Both the position numbers and the translations under genes were made by a program. Under the pieces are notes generated by a model. That model was not told the DNA's origin and searched no databases. It saw nothing but the letters and a program-made list of their open reading frames with translations. From contig NZ_BLWC01000001.1 of NCBI RefSeq assembly GCF_013167895.1, forward strand, positions 6,138,001 through 6,202,000: a stretch of DNA of 64,000 bases, given 5' to 3'. Positions 35,693 to 44,639 of the stretch are shown here, piece after piece. This DNA comes from Streptomyces fulvorobeus. Its GTDB lineage: Bacteria > Actinomycetota > Actinomycetes > Streptomycetales > Streptomycetaceae. The first letter of the stretch is position 1; every line of letters starts with the position of its first letter.

Positions 35693-36124
35693 CCACACCT
35701 TGTAAGTGTGTCCCCACCACAGGTATCACCTCACCCGCCCGACTCTCCATGCCCCAGGCCATCAGACACGTTCGGCCAGCGAGGGTGGTGTATGCCGCAG
35801 CCGCTGCGCGCCCAGCTGTCCGACAACAAAGCTCGGAATGCCTCCAATAGCACGCATAAGGGATACGTCCCAAACGCTCCGTACTTCCAGTGGTAGTAGT
35901 CGGTCGTCCGGTTGATCTGTCGGAAGGGAGGCGCGGGGCCGTCGCGGAACCACGGTGGTCCCCGGCGCGAGCGGGCACGGGCCCCACACCCCTGGTGCCC
36001 GGCCTGGCTGCTTCGTCGGTCACCCAGCGGCAGCCCGCCGCGCGCCCGTGGGCCAGCTGGTACCGGGACAGCGCCCTCCACGGCGATATGAGGCTACTTT
36101 CTAGGGCAGCGCGACAGGGACTTC
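35693..36124. other. Gene-free stretch between transposase remnants
   Basis: No supported gene; decayed sequence between IS3 and another transposase fragment. Confidence 0.3.
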
Positions 36125-36395
36125 AGCCATGCCGCTCTTGAAGAGGCATGAGCACGTCATGGGCGCCACGGGTGTTAAGGCCAGCGTCACTCCGGGCGAC
36201 GTCGACCGTTTCTGGCAGGCATTTCTCCGCTGCTTCGAACTGGAGCACGCCTTCCGCTTCGCGACACGGCATCTGGCTGGATCACCCAGAAACTCAGCAC
36301 TCCCCGGCCGCGGACCGCTGGATCTGGATCCTGATCGTCGCCACACTCAACTCCACGGCTCGGGTCGAATGGGCGTGCTTCCCCGGATGACCGCC
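36125..36395 (+). mobile_element. C-terminal remnant of a DDE transposase
   Basis: Frames in succession read VKASVTPGDVDRFWQAFLRC, then FELEHAFRF, WITQKLSTP and AADRWIWILIVATLNSTARV. These resemble the end of a Streptomyces transposase (DVDRxWQAFLRRFDIEHTFR, then AADRWTWLxxxAHxQLRLAR). At least two frameshifts occur, so it is dead. I recall this family as the one labelled NF041680. Confidence 0.6.
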
Positions 36396-36501
36396 GCCCC
36401 GGCCCACGGTCCAGGGAGCGATCCGGTTTCACCCGCTACGCTGGCTCCATGCGCACCGCCTGTGTGCAGGTCTTCAACCGCAGCTGCATGATCTGGACGC
36501 C

Positions 36502-37434
36502 TCAAGATCCAGGCATGAACCCTCGCTCTGCCTGGTAGGAGTGCCAGTCGACGCGTCCCCCGGTACCCAGGACTTCGGCGGGGGAGGACAGCGCACTGGG
36601 GTGGTCCCGGAGTTCGCGCCGGGTGATCCGGGTGACGAACGCGGGAAACAGGGGACGCAGAGGTTGACACCAGCGGAGCCACGGTGGGGCGTAGATATGG
36701 GTGGCGCGATGGGTGATGCCCTGGGTGAGCCACCGGGCGACCTGGTCGGCGGTGTGGACGCGGCGGGCGGGACGGGGTTGGTTCCGTCGCAGGGCGGCCA
36801 GGACCGGGTCGTCGTCCATGCCGTTGAGCATGTCGGTTCCGGTCCAGTGCAGGTAGGCGATGCCGACCTGGACCCCGTCCGGTTCGACCTCCCCGCGCAG
36901 CGCGAGAGCGAATGACTCTGCCCCCGCCTTGGAGGCGCAGTAGGCGCTCATCATGGGCGCGGCGCCGAACGCGGCCGTGGAGGCGATCTGGAGGAAGTAT
37001 CCGCGGGTGGCGGTGAGCTGCGGCAGGAACGCGCGGGCGGTGTTGGCGGAGCCGGTGAGGTTGACGTCGATGACCCGCTGCCACAGTTCGGCGGCTGTGC
37101 GGTCGAACGGCCCGCGCACGGCTATTCCGGCGTTGGCCACGACCACGCTTGCGGGGCCGAGTTCGGCTTCCACGCGGCGCGCGGCGTCCGCGAGCGCCGC
37201 GCGGTCGGTGATGTCGGACTCGATGCAGATGCTCGGCGCGGGCAGAGACCCGGCGGCCACCTCCAGGGTCTCCCTCTCCCGTCCGAGGAGCGCCACGCGC
37301 ATACCGGCATCGGACAGGCTTCGCGCGAGGGCTTCACCGACGCCACGAGCGGCACCGGTGACGACCGCGACCCGCCCGCGCAGAGGGAGGCCGGGAGTAC
37401 GGTGGCCTCGGCGCCCACCAGGGGTGTCGTGCAT
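36502..37434 (-). CDS. Short-chain dehydrogenase/reductase
   Basis: A 310-residue classical SDR with a C-terminal extension. It has RVAVVTGAARGVGEALARSL (TGxxxGxG), VVVANAGIAVRGPFD (NAG), LQIASTAAFGA (Ser region) and MSAYCASKAGAESFALAL (YxxxK). Arg residues after beta 2 (LLGRERETL) suggest NADP(H). The 70-residue end carries aromatic and basic patches and may form a membrane-associated region. AAGGAGAG precedes ATG 37434. No partner gene is adjacent, so the substrate is unknown. Confidence 0.85.
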   Translation of the reverse strand: MHDTPGGRRGHRTPGLPLRGRVAVVTGAARGVGEALARSLSDAGMRVALLGRERETLEVAAGSLPAPSICIESDITDRAALADAARRVEAELGPASVVVANAGIAVRGPFDRTAAELWQRVIDVNLTGSANTARAFLPQLTATRGYFLQIASTAAFGAAPMMSAYCASKAGAESFALALRGEVEPDGVQVGIAYLHWTGTDMLNGMDDDPVLAALRRNQPRPARRVHTADQVARWLTQGITHRATHIYAPPWLRWCQPLRPLFPAFVTRITRRELRDHPSALSSPAEVLGTGGRVDWHSYQAERGFMPGS

Positions 37435-37629
37435 CGTCTCTCCTTGCCCTGTGGCGAATGACGCTGCGAACAGTTGCTCCCCCGGACCACCGTCGGGCCG
37501 CGAGCCGGCGCCCGCAACCGGGCCCCGGCCATGACCACTGACACGACCACCGCCGGGTGCCGCATGAGGCCGACAGTGACGGGGCGGTTCGCATGCGGCG
37601 CGTCCGGAGAACTGCCGCCTGTTCCCGGG

Positions 37630-38664
37630 TCAGGCGATGTCGTCGGGGGCGAGGTCGGGGCGGAGCCGGTGCCAGGAGGGGTGGCGCAGTCGCCCCGCCC
37701 GGGTCCGGGTGGCGTAGCGGACCTCGCCGACCAGGCGCGGAAGCACCCAGCGGGCTCCGGCGATCGGTGGCACCTGGGTGAACGGGCAGGAGCCGGTCGT
37801 GGCGGCCTGGAGGAGCTCGGCCAGTGCTACGCGTTCGGTGTCGCTCCAGCCGGTGCCCACGCTGCCCGCGTACCGGAGTCCGCCCTCGCTGTACTCGCCC
37901 AAGAGCAGGGCACCGGGCAGGCCGGCGAGCCGGCCGTGGCCGGGTACCCACCCGCCGACGATGACATCCAGGCTCCGGACGTGCCGGATCTTGATCCACG
38001 CCCGGGAGCGGACACCCGGTTCGTACACCGAAGTGAGCCGCTTCGCGACGAGCCCTTCGAGCCCTGCGACCTTGCTCATCTCCAACGCCTGTGCCCCGTG
38101 CCCCACGACCGAAGCAGGTGTCGACCAGTACGCACCCGCGAGTCCGAGACCTTCGAGCAGCGCGCGCCGCTGGGCGTAGTGCAGCTCTGTGACGCTGGTC
38201 GCGTCGAGGAAGAGCACGTCGAAAATGATCAGGTGAGCGGGTACCTGCTGTGCCATCCGGGCCGCTTTCGCGGGTGCTCCGGACAGCCCCATCCGGGACT
38301 GCAACAACTCGAAGTCGCTGCGCCCCTGGTCATCGAAGGCGACGATCTCACCGTCCAGGACGGCGGGCCGACCGAGGGCGGAGCCGAAGGGGGCGAGTTC
38401 GGGGTACGCCGCGGTGATGTCCGCCCCGGACCGCGACCGCAGGACCACGCTCCCGTCGCCGGGCAGGTAGATAGTGGCCCGCTGGCCGTCCTGCTTGACC
38501 TCGAACCCGAACTTCTCCTGAAGCTCCGGGGGCGGAAGGGGACCTGGTGTGGCGAGCATCGGAGCGACCTGCGGGAGGGTCGGTGGAGGGGAAGCACTGT
38601 GTCTCCCCTCTGCTCGCTTCCTACCGGTGGCCTTCTCCGAGGGCGTCTTCTTGCTGGGCGGCAT
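37630..38664 (-). CDS. ATP-dependent DNA ligase
   Basis: A 344-residue ATP-dependent DNA ligase of the LigC/LigD-ligase-domain type. The nucleotidyl-transfer motif is FEVKQDGQRATIYL, with Lys57 as the expected adenylated residue. Further motifs are DGEIVAFDDQGR, LIIFDVLFLDA, LEGLVAKRLTSVYEPGVRSR and WIKIRH. The OB fold follows (VGTGWSDTERVALAELL). Length is that of a stand-alone ligase with no polymerase or nuclease domain. Such enzymes assist nonhomologous end joining or repair; no Ku gene is in the window. The ribosome site before ATG 38664 is weak. Confidence 0.93.
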   Translation of the reverse strand: MPPSKKTPSEKATGRKRAEGRHSASPPPTLPQVAPMLATPGPLPPPELQEKFGFEVKQDGQRATIYLPGDGSVVLRSRSGADITAAYPELAPFGSALGRPAVLDGEIVAFDDQGRSDFELLQSRMGLSGAPAKAARMAQQVPAHLIIFDVLFLDATSVTELHYAQRRALLEGLGLAGAYWSTPASVVGHGAQALEMSKVAGLEGLVAKRLTSVYEPGVRSRAWIKIRHVRSLDVIVGGWVPGHGRLAGLPGALLLGEYSEGGLRYAGSVGTGWSDTERVALAELLQAATTGSCPFTQVPPIAGARWVLPRLVGEVRYATRTRAGRLRHPSWHRLRPDLAPDDIA

Positions 38665-39434
38665 CGCGTGGACGGTAGCGTCCCGGCCTGCCGATCCGAT
38701 GTCGCCTCGCCCTTTCGGTGGTGCGCAGGGGTGTACGTGTACGCCGACCGGGTGACGGGAAGGGCGGGGGCCGCGCTGAGTCGACCGACCGGCAATCCGA
38801 ACCGGACCTACCACTCCGTAAGCGACTGCCATGTACTTTCCCCGCTGCGCGACCGCAGGAGTTGCGTCATCGTCCACGAGAACCTGTGGGCCGCACCCGG
38901 GCGACAGCCCTGCGGCGCAGCGGAGTGCGGATGGTGCGGGCTGCCCCGTGATTCCTGGTCGGCGCACGACGACCATTACGGCACCTCGCGGGGCTGTCGG
39001 ACCACCTGCATAGGTCCGGTATGTGGCGTCCCTCCGCCTTACGATGCAATGCATCTGAGCCCGCGCGCTGATCCACCCGGGACTACGGGAGAGTCCTTCG
39101 CAGCCGCCCCCTCACCCCGGGCACAAGGCGTCTGCTTTGTCGTGGCCTCGTCGCGGGTAGCCGCACCGCGGTCATCCGCGGGACCACCAACGCCGTGTCC
39201 CATCGGGTATCGCGCGGTCCGATGGATGCACCAGGACGAAACACCACGGTCCAATGAGCTCGTGCGAAGTGCGTGCCAAGCCGTGGGGCCATGTTTTTGC
39301 GCGACGTCCGCCCAGGGCAACCGCAGCCGCTACCCGGCGCTTCGGTTGCCGCCATCGCCTCGGCAGGCAGGAGTGGGTCTCCCCGGCTGTCGTGATCACG
39401 AAACCTGGTGGTCCGCTGGCGCCGAGATGTGGAG
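38665..39434. other. Gene-free stretch
   Basis: About 770 bases between the ligase and the ATPase gene with no supported gene. Frames on both strands lack domains and codon bias; it may hold unrecognised fragments. The ligase promoter should be at its left end. Confidence 0.3.
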
Positions 39435-39908
39435 TTACGACAGGGGGATGAGGACGGTGATCTGTTTGCCGTCCGGAGTCGGAGTAATGGTCGCGTCTCG
39501 AGCGAGACGGCAGATGAGCGGCCATCCGAATCCGCCAGGCTGGAAGTTGCCGGCGGCAGACGAATCGGTCTGGGCCGGCCGCTCCGTGGAAGCGTCGGCC
39601 ACCTCCAGGAGCAGCCCTTCCTCGACGACCATGACTCCGAAACCGGTGAGACCGTTGCCGTGCCGGATCGCATTGGTGACCAGCTCCGACGTCACCAGCA
39701 GCACGTCTGCGACGACGACCTCGTCGAGCGCCTCGCGCTTCGGATCGGAGAACGTGCTGGTGAGGAGTGCGGTGACGCGTGCACGCGCTTCGGCTGCGGT
39801 TTCGGGTATGCCCTGCCCGGTCCGAGCGTCGCGACCACCGCTCTCAGTGGTCACGACGCTCGGACCGGGCAGGCCGCTACCCGTGGCCAGGGCATCTGTG
39901 TTCGCCAT
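39435..39908 (-). CDS. RsbW-like ATP-binding protein with an inverted repeat in its 5' coding region
   Basis: A 157-residue GHKL ATPase: N-box VADVLLVTSELVTNAIRHGN, G1 LLLEVADASTERPA and G2 QPGGFGWPLICRLA, ending TPDGKQITVLIPLS. Such proteins bind sigma factors or phosphorylate STAS partners. The STAS gene lies just upstream on the same strand (40011-40373). ATG 39908 starts MANTDALATGSGLPG; ATG 39938 is possible. Codons roughly 12-33 form a 27-bp inverted repeat in the DNA, described separately. No sigma factor gene is adjacent. Confidence 0.85.
   Translation of the reverse strand: MANTDALATGSGLPGPSVVTTESGGRDARTGQGIPETAAEARARVTALLTSTFSDPKREALDEVVVADVLLVTSELVTNAIRHGNGLTGFGVMVVEEGLLLEVADASTERPAQTDSSAAGNFQPGGFGWPLICRLARDATITPTPDGKQITVLIPLS
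39812..39873. repeat. 27-bp near-perfect inverted repeat inside the ATPase gene
   Basis: Left arm 39812-39838 pairs with right arm 39847-39873 with one mismatch, around an eight-base loop. It falls just inside the start of the minus-strand gene, so the mRNA would carry a very stable hairpin that could block ribosomes or end transcription. Confidence 0.9.
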
Positions 39909-40010
39909 CACACGATCAAGCTGCCCCATGGCGGCCATCCCATGCCGGACTCGCCCATTCCTTGGAGGAGGGCGTTCGCTGAGGGCCCGGCGTCGATGCT
40001 GTGATGAGAA

Positions 40011-40373
40011 TCAGGTGGTCACCGCGGAGTCGGCATCACTCACCGTGGGAAGTCGGCCGACGGTTTCGGTGGCCCGAAGCAGGCGGCGCAGAGCCAGGGA
40101 CGGCGCAGCCAACACGACCTGGGTGTCGCCGGAGCTGACGTCGAGCAGGGCCCGCAGAAAGGCGACATCGGCGAAGGTGACAGCTGAACAGTCGACCACG
40201 ATGCGCCGAACCCGCTCCTGGCGGACTTCCTCCAGCACTTCGACCAGCGAGCTGGTGGTGTCGGCGTCGAACTCTCCCTCCGCGTACAGCAGGCACTCGC
40301 CCTGGAACTCTGCGTCGAACGCTCTGAGCCCAGCCCTGCCGCTACGGTGCCGAGCCTTGCGAACTGTGGGCAT
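40011..40373 (-). CDS. STAS-domain anti-anti-sigma factor-like protein
   Basis: A 120-residue STAS protein. The core is GECLLYAEGEFDADTTSSLV, RVRRIVVDCSAVTFADVAFL and QVVLAAPSLALRRLLRATE. The usual phosphorylated Ser region (DSSG) is replaced by TFADVAFL, with no Ser at the expected position, so it may not be regulated by phosphorylation. GGAGAGA precedes ATG 40373. It is followed by the RsbW-like gene, which suggests they act together. Confidence 0.85.
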   Translation of the reverse strand: MPTVRKARHRSGRAGLRAFDAEFQGECLLYAEGEFDADTTSSLVEVLEEVRQERVRRIVVDCSAVTFADVAFLRALLDVSSGDTQVVLAAPSLALRRLLRATETVGRLPTVSDADSAVTT

Positions 40374-40832
40374 TGCCGCTCTCTCTCCGTATGACCGACC
40401 TGCTGTCGCTGAACGGCTGGGAGTCTCGGAATGCCCCCGCTTCGATCCGGAACACCCCTTTGGTCTCGGGATGCCGCCAGGACTTCGCGGCACAGGCTGC
40501 AACGGTTCGTTTCCTGACCTTCTTGGGCACGGGGGCGTTACGGCGTACTCGCCGGATGGACATCGCCGGCCCCCTGCGGCCAACGTTGCCTGGGGACGGA
40601 AGGCGCGCTTCGCTCATTCCCGGGTGCACCGTCCGGAACGCGCCTCCAGCCCATCTGCCGTCTCATCGATTCGATCAGTGCCCATGCCGACGGCCAGTGG
40701 CGCCGCAGGCCCCCTCCCGTCCTCACCCGGGCCCGCGGCGGCCGGTTCCGTGCTCGTGGCGCGTCCGTAAACGGACGGCGTACCGTGAACCACGGGACGC
40801 CAGGCCAGGCCCCGCACAAAGGGGAGGGGAAG
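40374..40832. other. Gene-free divergent promoter region
   Basis: About 460 bases between the leftward STAS gene and the rightward AraC-type gene. No gene supported; it should carry both promoters. Confidence 0.4.
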
Positions 40833-41780
40833 ATGGAGACGGAGCGGTTCGACAGCGGGAGCCTTGAGGTAACCGAGGAGTTCCTGTCTCGGGCTTACAC
40901 GCCTATGCGAATCGGCGGACGGCCGGAGAACACGCAGGCGCGCATCGTCCGGAACTCGGCCGAGGGCTTGGTCGTCGATCGTCTGGCGTTCGGCTACACC
41001 ATGTCCTACGACGCCGAGCCCCTGGACAAGGTCTGCCTGATCACCGTGCACAAGGGCACTCTGGTGGACACCACGGACGGCAGACACGACGTCTACGGCC
41101 CCGGAGAAACCTATCTCGTCGCCCCTCCGGACCGCCCCTACACCGGTGAGCTGCGCTCGGCCCGCTACACCATCACCATGTTCGACCCCGCTCTCCTCGA
41201 AGAGGTAGCCGCTGTGGGCGCCCATGCCCGCGGACCGGTCCAGCTCACAGGTCAACGTCCACTCGACACGACCGCCAACAAACGCTTGGGCAGTACCATC
41301 GCCTTCCTGCGGGACCATGTTCTGACCGGCCCCGCCACCGATGGCCTGGTGGTCGCCACCGCCGCCCGGCACCTGGCTGCTGTCGCCCTGAGCGCGCTCC
41401 CCAGTACCGCGACCCAGGACGAAGGTCATCCCACCGACAGCCGTGACGCACATGCCGACACCCTGCGCCGGGCAAAGGCATACATCGAGGAGAACGCCCA
41501 CAAGGCCATCGGTCTCGGAGACATCGCTGCCGCCGCCTTTGTCACACCTCGCGCAGTGCAGTACGCCTTCAGTCGTCATAGCGACACCACCCCGCTCGGC
41601 CACCTGCGCCAGGTCCGTCTCACCCGTGCCCACGTCGCGCTCAGAACCGCGGACCCCCAAACCTCCAGCGTCACCCGGATCGCGGCGACATGGGGCTTTC
41701 CGCATGTCGGCCGCTTCGCCGCCGCGTACCGGCGGCTCTACGGCGTGACCCCCGCCGTCACCCTCCGCACCCGATGGTGA
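40833..41780 (+). CDS. AraC-family transcriptional regulator
   Basis: A 315-residue regulator. The first half is an AraC_binding_2 sensor domain (DKVCLITVHKGTLVDTTDGR, YGPGETYLVAPPDRPYTGEL). The last 100 residues are the double helix-turn-helix: IGLGDIAAAAFVTPRAVQYA and VTRIAATWGFPHVGRFAAAY, then RRLYGVTP. ATG 40833 follows GGGGAGGGGA. No co-transcribed gene follows on the plus strand, so its target is unknown. Confidence 0.9.
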   Translation: METERFDSGSLEVTEEFLSRAYTPMRIGGRPENTQARIVRNSAEGLVVDRLAFGYTMSYDAEPLDKVCLITVHKGTLVDTTDGRHDVYGPGETYLVAPPDRPYTGELRSARYTITMFDPALLEEVAAVGAHARGPVQLTGQRPLDTTANKRLGSTIAFLRDHVLTGPATDGLVVATAARHLAAVALSALPSTATQDEGHPTDSRDAHADTLRRAKAYIEENAHKAIGLGDIAAAAFVTPRAVQYAFSRHSDTTPLGHLRQVRLTRAHVALRTADPQTSSVTRIAATWGFPHVGRFAAAYRRLYGVTPAVTLRTRW

Positions 41781-42115
41781 GTGCCCGCCCACGCGCCCGT
41801 GGTGCCTGCAGCCTGCTGAGGAGCCCACACGCTCGCCGACGCCCGGTGGCCCCCGCCCGGGAGGCAGGGGCGGCGGGCGCGTTGTACGAGAGGCCCCGCT
41901 GTTACCGGACGACGGCCGGCCCGTAGCTGCCGGAGGGCTGTTCATACACGCCGAGCTGCTCCACTCTCGCCGTTAAGGCGCTGCACCGACATGGTGCAGC
42001 CGCGCGGTAGCCGACTGAGACTGGAGCGGCTGCTGTGGTGCCGACCGGCAGCCGCCCGGCGGCGGGGCTCTCCCGATCCGGTGTGCGGCTGCCGGGCCGG
42101 GATACGCGGTGGCGG
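41781..42115. other. Gene-free convergent stretch
   Basis: About 335 bases between the convergent AraC-type and endonuclease/exonuclease/phosphatase genes. No gene or clean terminator identified. Confidence 0.35.
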
Positions 42116-43078
42116 TCAGTACCTCACGTCGGCGGCGACTGCGCGGTGGCCGGAGTACTTCCCTCCGGTCATCTGCTCGGTGACGGTGGTGGCATTACTG
42201 AAGCCGTTTCCGCTCCTGACCAGAAGGAAATCGATCCGGTAGTTGGTGGTGGTGTTGTAGGCGGACGAGCAGTCCCGGGCACCGCATTTCTCCGCTATCG
42301 GGTCCCGGAAACCGTAACCACGGGCGTTGTCCCACCAGTTGGCGGAGGCGGGCGGGGCGTTGGTGTCGCCCGCGACGATCTTGAGGGTCCCTCCCAGCCG
42401 GTCCACGGCCTCGTTGGCCTCCTTCATGTTCTCGGCCGCGCAGTCGGGCCCGTGCCAGGTCCCGGTCGGCCAGTGGACGGAGGCCGCCGTGACGTCCTCT
42501 CCGGTCACTGTGTCGTGGAGCCGTACGGCGATGTTGTGCACCCGGTCCTGGCTGGTCGTGGTCGGTTCGAGGTTCTGGCACCCGCCCGTACCCGCTTCCG
42601 GGTCGGCGGGGGCGTCGGACCGCCAGGTGGTGGCCTGCTCGAAGGTGAGCCGGTCGGACCTGAAGACGACCGCGTTGGTCTGCTGGTTCTTCAGTTTGCC
42701 GCAGGTGCTGGTGTATCCCATCGAGCCCGGTTCGGCGATGGCGATCCGGCCAGAGTAGGTACCGGGCAGTTCGTCGGACAGACGCTTGGTCAGGGCGGCC
42801 AGTTGAGCGGTGTTCGATACCTGTTGCACGGTGAAGATGTCAGGGCTCTTGGGCCGGTTCTTCAGGTAGGAGACGAAGAGGCCGAAGTCGTCGCCGTAGC
42901 ATGTTGCCGGTACCATGTTCTCGACGTTGTTGTTGTAGACCACGAGGAAGTCGGGCGACGTGTTGACGTCAGCCTCGGCAACGCCGGCTCCTCCCACGAC
43001 CGCTGTAGTCAGTGCGGCGGTGAGAACCGCCAGCGCGCGGTGAACTCTCTTCGGGCTGCGGCGGCTGCGTTCGGACAT
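42116..43078 (-). CDS. Secreted endonuclease/exonuclease/phosphatase-family protein
   Basis: A 320-residue secreted protein. The signal peptide covers residues 1-36 (MSERSRRSPKRVHRALAVLT, then Ala-rich to GVAEAD). The mature domain has the EEP fold pattern: LVVYNNNVENMV (Asn of the metal site), DIFTVQQVSNTAQL where most enzymes have Gln-Glu, VAASVHWPTGTWH (catalytic His), LKIVAGDTNAPPASANW (GDxN), YRIDFLLVR and a GGKYSGHRAVAADV end (SxHxxV type). Most catalytic residues are therefore present; QQ instead of QE at the metal-binding position is unusual. It may degrade extracellular nucleic acid or phosphodiesters. GAAGGAG precedes ATG 43078. Confidence 0.85.
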   Translation of the reverse strand: MSERSRRSPKRVHRALAVLTAALTTAVVGGAGVAEADVNTSPDFLVVYNNNVENMVPATCYGDDFGLFVSYLKNRPKSPDIFTVQQVSNTAQLAALTKRLSDELPGTYSGRIAIAEPGSMGYTSTCGKLKNQQTNAVVFRSDRLTFEQATTWRSDAPADPEAGTGGCQNLEPTTTSQDRVHNIAVRLHDTVTGEDVTAASVHWPTGTWHGPDCAAENMKEANEAVDRLGGTLKIVAGDTNAPPASANWWDNARGYGFRDPIAEKCGARDCSSAYNTTTNYRIDFLLVRSGNGFSNATTVTEQMTGGKYSGHRAVAADVRY

Positions 43079-43262
43079 CTCGGCTCCTTCGTGTCGACTG
43101 TCAGGCCCGTGAGCGTTCCACGGCGGAATTAACATCGGGCATCCGCGGGAAGAAGCGTTCCGGACGTCCGGGCCGTAGGCAATCCCTCTCGTACGCGCCG
43201 CCGGAAACTCAACTCTTCGAACCGGCGCTGACGAGGTACAACCCGGGCGCGGTCCTTTCGGT

Positions 43263-43397
43263 CTAGTCGTGGCGGTTGGCGGCGGCCCGGTACTGCTTGT
43301 ACACGTTGAAGCAGCGCTCGGCGACCCTGCGCTGTTTGTCGTGCTCCTTGTCGAAAGCGGGTGGGCTGCCGCCGTAACTGCCTGGGCGGCGAACCTT
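43263..43397 (-). mobile_element. IS5-family transposase remnant (C-terminal)
   Basis: The frame reads VRRPGSYGGSPPAFDKEHDK, then QRRVAERCFNVYKQYRAAAN, followed by a stop. The family end is RRPGSxGGRPPAFDxExYKRRNVVERCFNRLKQFRALATR. Only this block is left and it is joined to a lipoprotein fragment. Confidence 0.7.
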
Positions 43398-43635
43398 GAT
43401 CCGCGCGAGGACCTTCGAGAGAAGCAGACTCCATCGGCTTGTTCGCGCTACACAAGTCCCGCAGCCAAGCGGTGAGTTCGGTGCCGGCCTCACTGGAGCG
43501 CGGCTTCGGACGGTCCTCCGGATCCACAGCGGATCCGCTGCACGCGGACGTTGCCAGCAGCACGGAGAGGAGCGGCAGTAGGCGACGGCGCACTGTTGAG
43601 ACCCCGCATGGACGTTGCATGAGTTCATCGGTCAT
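43398..43635 (-). pseudogene. Truncated lipoprotein gene
   Basis: The frame encodes a lipoprotein signal peptide (RRRLLPLLSVLLATSAC, lipobox ATSAC) and about 45 residues of mature protein (SGSAVDPEDRPKPRSSEAGT, then ELTAWLRDLCSANKPM). It then breaks into the IS5 fragment near 43398. Start choice is unclear (ATG 43635 or 43620). I cannot name the lipoprotein. An IS5 insertion followed by deletion explains the fusion. Confidence 0.5.
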
Positions 43636-44119
43636 CTGTGATCTGTCGGCAGGTCGTGAAGGATGACGGTGGCGATCGCGGCTCCCGCCCTGTGTGACTG
43701 CCATGTGCTTGCTGCCGGAAGCCGGCGGGGTGACCCTGACCGTGAAGGACTGTCCACCCGGTGCAGACACGAGCGTGAATCAGGCGCGGGAAGCGGGCAT
43801 CCGTGGGGCGCGGCGTCCGGCGACTCCAGGGTCTCTGTATTCGGTGAGCCACCGGCACTTCCGCGTGTGCTCGTCGGCCGTCTCGGCTCCGGGGGGGAGG
43901 CTAACTCCGCGACCACGCGCGTGACATGTCTTTCGCGCCCAACAGGTCTGGACACCTACCGCTCGTCGTCGAAGGCAGCTTCGCATGATCCACGGCTTCG
44001 AACGCCTCCCTGTCCGCCGGGAGAGACGAGCAGACATGTACGAAGCCTTCCTCGAGCTGTCTGCCGCGTCATCACGCACCGACAGGTCATGATGACCCCG
44101 AATCCAAGTTTTATACCTT
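43636..44119. other. Gene-free stretch
   Basis: About 480 bases with no supported gene; it ends at a candidate promoter for the membrane protein gene at 44231. Confidence 0.35.
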
Positions 44120-44144
44120 GTTTACATCTCCTCTTCGGGGCAAG
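44120..44144 (+). promoter_or_regulatory. Candidate stress-sigma promoter of the membrane protein gene
   Basis: GTTTAC, 11 bases, then GGGGCAAG, 86 bases before ATG 44231. It matches the pair found before the GlsB-type gene at 32174-32199. Confidence 0.4.
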
Positions 44145-44230
44145 TCGGGGAACAGCAGCGTCGATCTCGACGCGGTCCCCTACCGCGGAGTGCCTCAGGT
44201 ACTTCGCCCGACGAGCTAAGGATGCCTGAC

Positions 44231-44542
44231 ATGAGCGCTACGAATCCGGCCGGTAACCCGGTCGCCCACGCCGGTACCGCAGGGACGGCCGCCCACCGGC
44301 CCCGCCGACTGTCCACCGAGACGAAGTCGGCCCTGAAGACGACCGAGTTCTTCAGCTACCTCGCCTCCGTGGTGGTAGTCCTGATCGCCTCCGCCATGGT
44401 GGGGTCCGAGGACGGGCACGCCGACTACTTCCGCGCCGACAAGGCATGGCTCTACGTCGTCATCCTGACAGTCGGCTACATGATCAGCCGCGGCCTGGCC
44501 AAGTCCGGCAGCCGCGACCCCTACGACGACAACTCCCACTGA
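44231..44542 (+). CDS. Small two-helix membrane protein
   Basis: A 103-residue protein: a polar N-terminus (residues 1-37), TM helix 1 (TTEFFSYLASVVVVLIASAM), a short acidic loop (VGSEDGHADYFRADK), TM helix 2 (AWLYVVILTVGYMISRGLA) and a polar tail ending DPYDDNSH. To my memory it is conserved in Streptomyces with no known function. AAGGA lies nine bases before ATG 44231; ATG 44222 is an alternative. A hairpin follows. The upstream promoter-like element suggests stress control. Confidence 0.75.
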   Translation: MSATNPAGNPVAHAGTAGTAAHRPRRLSTETKSALKTTEFFSYLASVVVVLIASAMVGSEDGHADYFRADKAWLYVVILTVGYMISRGLAKSGSRDPYDDNSH

Positions 44543-44562
44543 CCTCTCAGCGCGCCTCCGGT

Positions 44563-44597
44563 TTCTGGCCTCACCGCACCAGCGGTTGAGGCCAGAA
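44563..44597 (+). terminator. Terminator after the small membrane protein gene
   Basis: TTCTGGCCTCACCGC pairs with GCGGTTGAGGCCAGAA with one bulged base and a five-base loop, 20 bases after the stop. Confidence 0.65.
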
Positions 44598-44639
44598 CCG
44601 TTTTCACGACGACGCGGTCAAGCCTTGGACGGCACCGGC

